Assembly: GCF_000368585.1 (NCBI RefSeq)
Contig: NZ_KB849558.1
Span: 1,200,077 to 1,264,076, forward strand
DNA: 64,000 nt
Origin: Acinetobacter venetianus RAG-1 = CIP 110063
Lineage (GTDB): Bacteria > Pseudomonadota > Gammaproteobacteria > Pseudomonadales > Moraxellaceae
Direction: 5' to 3'
Positions 59,841-64,000 of this stretch are shown here, piece after piece; within the stretch, counting starts at the first letter, position 1; each line of letters begins with the position of its first letter. The notes beneath the pieces are model-generated. The model did no database searches, was not told where the DNA came from, and saw only the letters and a program-made list of their open reading frames with translations. The translations under genes and the position numbers were made by a program.

Positions 59841-61165
59841 TTGAGATACACAACCACGATAAGACCCGTTGTATTGTCAAGTTGTAGATGTGGATGTGTG
59901 GTTAAATAATATTGTCGATCAAATAGTTCGACTCTCCACCCTAACTGCGTACAGAGTTTTTGTACCAGTTGTAATCCTATTCCATGACCTTTTGCCGTCA
60001 GCTGCAATTGAGAGCTGCTTAGTTCCTGAACCTTAGAATCATTCGGCATAGTAATGCCAATCCCATTATCTGCGATCACAATACTGTTCTTGCGTTGAAT
60101 GATATGAATATCTGTACCTTGAGAATAATTCAATGCATTTCGTAGGATATTACTTAAAACCATTTTAGTCATCGAAGGATGAATCAATCGCGGAAACTCA
60201 TGTGGGTCATATTGCACCTTGATTTCCATTCCTTTGGTTTGACTGACTGGCTCTAAGTCATTGACTAAATCTTGAATAATACTCGACAGTAGCATCTGTT
60301 CAGTAGTCAGCGTATTGGTGGTATTTCTAGCAATTGCTAATAAGGTGTCAACCAAAAGCTGCATATCTTCAATGGTATTTGAAATACGATTCAATGATTT
60401 ATCATTGCCATATCGTGCCTGACAAAGCTGCACATTGCCTTTGAGAATGGTTAAAGGTGTACGTAATTCATGACTCACGTCACCTGTAAACTCTCTTTCA
60501 CGATTGATAAACTCGCTCAGCACTTGATGATATTTTTCTAAAGCCTGTTTTAAATACTCAGCCTCCATATTACCATTGGTATTTATACCTAAAAATGGCG
60601 AGGCTTCTTTGTTTTGATGCGCCCAATCAATATGTTCTAAAGCATTTGCCAAACGTGTGATCGGAGAAAAATAGCGACGCGCTCTGCGATTCGACCACCA
60701 TAAAAAACTGTATAGAACAATCAAACTAAACATGAGTGGTGCAAGACCAAACATCCAGACGATTTTATTGACATTACTTTCGCCGAACACCAGCAGCACA
60801 TGCTGCCCTTTTCGCTCTCCGTAAACCGTCATCCGTTCTTTACCATCGACAAAAATTCGGTGTACGCCCTGTTGTAAGACTTGATTTTTAAATGCTGGTG
60901 GTGGGGTTTGAGTTTCCCAACGATAACCATACAGATTTTTGGTATCTGGTAAATCTGCATTTGGATTGCGATCAACTCGCATCCAATAATGTTCCATCTC
61001 TTGCTCAAGTGCAGTTTTAAGTAACGAACCTTTGATTACCCATGCACTACAAGCAATACCGATGATAATTGAAAGTGCGATCAACCCAATTTGCAGCCAA
61101 TAATGACGATTAAACATCTCCGTGAGTGGATGTGTACTTGCCTCATTATTTTTGCTTTTCAACAT
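59837..61165 (-). CDS. Sensor histidine kinase
   Basis: A kinase of about 442 residues with two membrane segments (residues of about 25-45 and 138-158) around a periplasmic sensor loop of about 90 residues. A HAMP-like region follows, then the phospho-His motif DVSHELRTPL (near residue 232) and the ATPase motifs NILRNALNYSQ and DNGIGIT. The ATG at 61165 is used; an in-frame TTG at 61180 is less likely. It converges with the response regulator gene, an unusual layout for a cognate pair. Confidence 0.88.
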   Translation of the reverse strand: MLKSKNNEASTHPLTEMFNRHYWLQIGLIALSIIIGIACSAWVIKGSLLKTALEQEMEHYWMRVDRNPNADLPDTKNLYGYRWETQTPPPAFKNQVLQQGVHRIFVDGKERMTVYGERKGQHVLLVFGESNVNKIVWMFGLAPLMFSLIVLYSFLWWSNRRARRYFSPITRLANALEHIDWAHQNKEASPFLGINTNGNMEAEYLKQALEKYHQVLSEFINREREFTGDVSHELRTPLTILKGNVQLCQARYGNDKSLNRISNTIEDMQLLVDTLLAIARNTTNTLTTEQMLLSSIIQDLVNDLEPVSQTKGMEIKVQYDPHEFPRLIHPSMTKMVLSNILRNALNYSQGTDIHIIQRKNSIVIADNGIGITMPNDSKVQELSSSQLQLTAKGHGIGLQLVQKLCTQLGWRVELFDRQYYLTTHPHLQLDNTTGLIVVVYLN

Positions 61166-61196
61166 AGGTTGACCGTTCAATAGAATCTATTTTTAA

Positions 61197-62246
61197 TTAT
61201 ACTGTTTTCTTTTTGAACAGGAAGTGTCCAACGACCCACTCTTGTCCTTGTTCAAAACCAAACAATTCAGCACAAGCCATAAAGAAAATACGCCAACGTT
61301 GCCACCATGCTTCAGCATCTTGGCCATAGACTTGTTCAAACAATGGTTTTAATTGCTCACTGTTTCGATCCATATTTTCCAACCAAGCATTCGCTGTTTT
61401 TTCATAATGTGTGCCTGACCACTGCCAATGCCGTTCAAGCTCTAAATGCTCCTGAAAATGCAAAAAAGTTGACGTCGCAGGCATTAATCCACCTGTAAAG
61501 AAATAGCGTGACATCCAGTCATATTCACTTTTTATTTCAAATGGATAATGTAGGAAGCGATGGCAAAAAATATGACACCATAATAAGCCATCTGCTTTTA
61601 ACCAAGATTGTATTTTGGCAAATAGCCGTTGATAGTTTCTGACATGCTCAAACATTTCAACCGAAACGACCCGATCGAAAGAATTTTCCTGTAACTCCAG
61701 TACATTCACGTCACAGGTCAACACATCAATATTATTCAAACCACGTTTTTCAGCTTGCGCCAAAATGTGCTGACGTTGCGTAGCTGAATTAGACACTGCG
61801 GTTATTTTTGCGTTGGGATATTGCTCAGCCATCCATAATGTCAATGAACCCCAGCCACAACCAAGCTCTAGAATCGATTGACCATCATTTAATTGAGCAC
61901 GATCACTATAGATTCTGAGTGCAAACTCCTCAGCTTCATCTAGTGATGTTTTGTCATGTGGGAAAAAGCAGGCGCTATACTTTAGTCGCTTTCCTAGAAC
62001 AGCCTGAAAAAAAGCCGTTGGCAGTTCATAGTGCTGTTCATTGGCTTTGTCAGTTTCGATGGCAATTTCACTGTGCTTCAGCATGTTGAGCACATCCATA
62101 TAGCGCTGAGCACCTTGTTCAGGATCATAGCGTCCTTCCTGAATGAGGCGTTTTTTACTCAAGGCGCGTATGGCTGCACGAATCGCTTGATCTGGCACCA
62201 AACCGCTTTCTACAAGTTTTAATGATTTATGAATAATAAAGTCCAT
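61197..62246 (-). CDS. SAM-dependent methyltransferase, CFA-synthase family
   Basis: A protein of about 349 residues from the ATG at 62246; a GTG at 62273 would overlap the DUF1295 gene. The SAM-binding site is LELGCGWGSLTLW, and VSVEMFEHVRNYQRLF follows. It is a relative of cyclopropane-fatty-acyl-phospholipid synthase but diverges in the C-terminal half, so methylation of another lipid, or no cyclopropane formation, is possible. It is downstream of the DUF1295 gene by 8 bp. Confidence 0.8.
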   Translation of the reverse strand: MDFIIHKSLKLVESGLVPDQAIRAAIRALSKKRLIQEGRYDPEQGAQRYMDVLNMLKHSEIAIETDKANEQHYELPTAFFQAVLGKRLKYSACFFPHDKTSLDEAEEFALRIYSDRAQLNDGQSILELGCGWGSLTLWMAEQYPNAKITAVSNSATQRQHILAQAEKRGLNNIDVLTCDVNVLELQENSFDRVVSVEMFEHVRNYQRLFAKIQSWLKADGLLWCHIFCHRFLHYPFEIKSEYDWMSRYFFTGGLMPATSTFLHFQEHLELERHWQWSGTHYEKTANAWLENMDRNSEQLKPLFEQVYGQDAEAWWQRWRIFFMACAELFGFEQGQEWVVGHFLFKKKTV

Positions 62247-62254
62247 GAGCGTAC

Positions 62255-63034
62255 CTACTGTTTGGGCTTCCACGGAATAAACATAGAAGTTCGTTTTTGA
62301 TAATCGGAATAATTTTTTCCACGATTTTTTAATGCTTGTTGTTCACTGAATGGAATACCTGTGATGTAGTACAAAAATAACCACATCAATAATGGATAAA
62401 TCCATAAACTATATAATCCAGCTGCTAAACCTAAGATCGGATAAGCAAACCAATGCATCCATTCAAAAAAATAATTTGGATGCCGTGAGTATCTCCATAA
62501 TCCTTGATCCATGGTTTTGCCATGATTGCTTGGATTTTGCTTAAATCTATATAGCTGTTGATCTGCAATCACTTCACCAACAAATGCAATCATCATGATC
62601 ATGCCAGCGATAATCACATAATCATTCGTTTCGACAGTCCAAGCAGCTTCAGGCACATTCAACAAGCTCCACATCGGAATGCTAAATAAAATAGCTAAAC
62701 CTGCTTGGAACATAAAAAAAGTAAAAAAGCCCAAATGCTGATATTTTCCCATCGCTCGGCGCATGTTGGCATAGCGACGATCTTCCTCATCCTCAGCCAA
62801 ATAACGACGCAATAAATGCCAGCTCAATCTCAGAAACCAAATCGAGCTAAAAATACCAATAAATAATCTAATTTGTATCGGTGCTAGCTCAACCCATAAA
62901 GCGGTAATGAAAATATTGAGCGCAATACAAAAACTCCATGCCACATCAACAATGCCAGCACGATGATTCTTTGTTGCCCATAACCAGCATAAGCACATCA
63001 CCACCACATCAAGTAAAAACAATTGCCATATCAT
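62255..63034 (-). CDS. DUF1295 integral membrane protein
   Basis: A 259-residue protein with about six hydrophobic segments and the DUF1295/steroid-5-alpha-reductase-like C terminus (GLWRYSRHPNYFFEWMHWFAYP; then KNRGKNYSDYQKRTSMFIPW). AAGGAGG precedes the ATG. It is found with CFA-like methyltransferases in many gamma-proteobacteria; a reductive step on lipids is plausible but not shown. Confidence 0.82.
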   Translation of the reverse strand: MIWQLFLLDVVVMCLCWLWATKNHRAGIVDVAWSFCIALNIFITALWVELAPIQIRLFIGIFSSIWFLRLSWHLLRRYLAEDEEDRRYANMRRAMGKYQHLGFFTFFMFQAGLAILFSIPMWSLLNVPEAAWTVETNDYVIIAGMIMMIAFVGEVIADQQLYRFKQNPSNHGKTMDQGLWRYSRHPNYFFEWMHWFAYPILGLAAGLYSLWIYPLLMWLFLYYITGIPFSEQQALKNRGKNYSDYQKRTSMFIPWKPKQ

Positions 63035-63068
63035 AACTGCCTCCTTGATGTCTAAAGTTTATCTATAA

Positions 63069-64000
63069 TTAATAAGGGCTTGCTTCAAATAATAGGTGTA
63101 CATCACTGATCACGCCTTCTTTGAAGCCACCTTCGCAATAACAAAGATAAAAATCCCACATACGAATGAAATTCTCATCAAAACCTAAAGCTAAAACCTG
63201 CGATTTTGCTTCTAAAAAACGCTCACGCCATTGATGAATGGTTTCTGCATAACTCAAACCAATATCTTCAAGATGTTTTAAACGTAATCCCTGCTCAGAA
63301 GCAGCTTGTGTGAGCACGCTAATACAAGGAATAAAACTACCAGGGAAAATATAGCGCTTAATATAGTCCACCGTGTTAAGTGCTTTCTTATAACGAGCAT
63401 CTTCGATAGTGATGGCTTGAATTAAGCCCAAACCATTTGGTTTTAACAATGATCGGCACTTGTTGAAGTAAGTTGATAAATATTGCTCGCCTACTGCTTC
63501 GATCATTTCAATGGAAACTAGCTTGTCAAACTGACCTTCTAATAAACGGTAATCTTTTAACTGAACTTCAACGCGATGGCCTAATCCCGCCGCTGCAATA
63601 CGCTGAGTCGCTTCGTCAAATTGTGCTTGCGAAATAGTAATCGTCGTCACTTTACAGCCATAATGTTGAGCTGCATAAATTGCAAAACCGCCCCAACCAC
63701 TCCCAATTTCTACCAAATGATCCATCGGTTTTAATTGAAGTTTCTGACAAATAAGTTCTTTTTTATAATCAGATGCTTGTTCCAATGTCATATCTTTATT
63801 TTTATAGACTGCACTGGAGTACATCATCGAAGAATCAAGAAACAATTTAAAAAAATCATTGCTTAAGTCATAGTGTTCCGCGATATTTTTACGACTACCC
63901 GTTAATGAATTCTTTCTAGTTTTATACCAAGCTTTAAGAATCATTTGGCTGGCTTGAGAAATAACGTTTTGATTTATTTTGTCTAAAACATGACGATTGC
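63069..64000 (-). CDS. Cyclopropane-fatty-acyl-phospholipid synthase, 5' end outside window
   Basis: The frame is open through the window edge at 64000 (residues NRHVLDKINQN and onward precede the first internal ATG at 63944), so the gene is partial at its N terminus. Visible features are RKNIAEHYDLSNDFFKLFLD, the SAM site EIGSGWGGFAIY, EMIEAVGEQY and the C-terminal CYCEGGFKEG. It would transfer a methylene from S-adenosylmethionine to unsaturated lipid chains. It is 34 bp before the DUF1295 gene in the same direction. Confidence 0.85.
   Translation of the reverse strand, partial: NRHVLDKINQNVISQASQMILKAWYKTRKNSLTGSRKNIAEHYDLSNDFFKLFLDSSMMYSSAVYKNKDMTLEQASDYKKELICQKLQLKPMDHLVEIGSGWGGFAIYAAQHYGCKVTTITISQAQFDEATQRIAAAGLGHRVEVQLKDYRLLEGQFDKLVSIEMIEAVGEQYLSTYFNKCRSLLKPNGLGLIQAITIEDARYKKALNTVDYIKRYIFPGSFIPCISVLTQAASEQGLRLKHLEDIGLSYAETIHQWRERFLEAKSQVLALGFDENFIRMWDFYLCYCEGGFKEGVISDVHLLFEASPY

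Overview
The window looks like chromosomal DNA of an Acinetobacter species. The base composition is AT-leaning and gene density is high. A single block carries the quinate and protocatechuate genes in the order known from A. baylyi (pcaIJFBDKCHG-quiBCXA), with pcaU divergent from pcaI. Nearly every gene belongs to carbon or nitrogen catabolism. No rRNA, tRNA, CRISPR array or intact insertion sequence was seen.

Layout. (1) 1-9 kb: mixed accessory genes, comprising a metal-dependent hydrolase, a periplasmic solute-binding protein, two AraC-type regulators, a MocR-type regulator, two small unknowns, and an enoyl-CoA isomerase/SDR pair. (2) 9-19 kb: a complete histidine utilisation system (hutC-hutD, then hutU-hutH-hutT-hutI-hutG, then gdhA) with HutC-type operators before hutC and hutU. 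(3) 19-38 kb: purine and ureide catabolism. HpxO, UraH, UraD, PuuE, allantoicase and ureidoglycolate lyase together take urate to glyoxylate and urea. A deaminase of the 8-oxoguanine type, an NMT1/SsuA-type ABC transporter, a purine permease, a porin, a Rieske oxygenase, a 2-oxoglutarate-type oxygenase and two regulators accompany them. (4) 38-54 kb: periplasmic quinate/shikimate oxidation (quiA, B, C, X), the beta-ketoadipate pathway (pca) and the pcaU regulator. (5) 54-57.5 kb: an aspartate:alanine exchanger and aspartate 4-decarboxylase pair. (6) 57.6-64 kb: a lipid-modification locus with two cyclopropane-fatty-acid-synthase-like methyltransferases, a DUF1295 membrane protein, a lipoprotein, a chalcone-isomerase-like protein and a two-component system. 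The last gene runs off the window.

Four non-routine signals stand out. First, a solitary reverse transcriptase of the defence-associated kind (32579-34102) sits between the terminators of two converging catabolic operons, bounded by imperfect 15/16-bp direct repeats. Second, the 673-bp region before the NMT1-type transporter and the 2-oxoglutarate oxygenase holds two divergent copies of the same RNA-like motif. One copy can form mutually exclusive stems, as a riboswitch would. Third, three FadR-like palindromes in the purine block define a plausible regulon for the local GntR protein. Fourth, dispersed hairpin repeats and a MITE-like element occur in intergenic DNA, including a 411-bp repeat-rich spacer inside the pca operon.

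All calls rest on reading the sequence and translations. No database search was possible.
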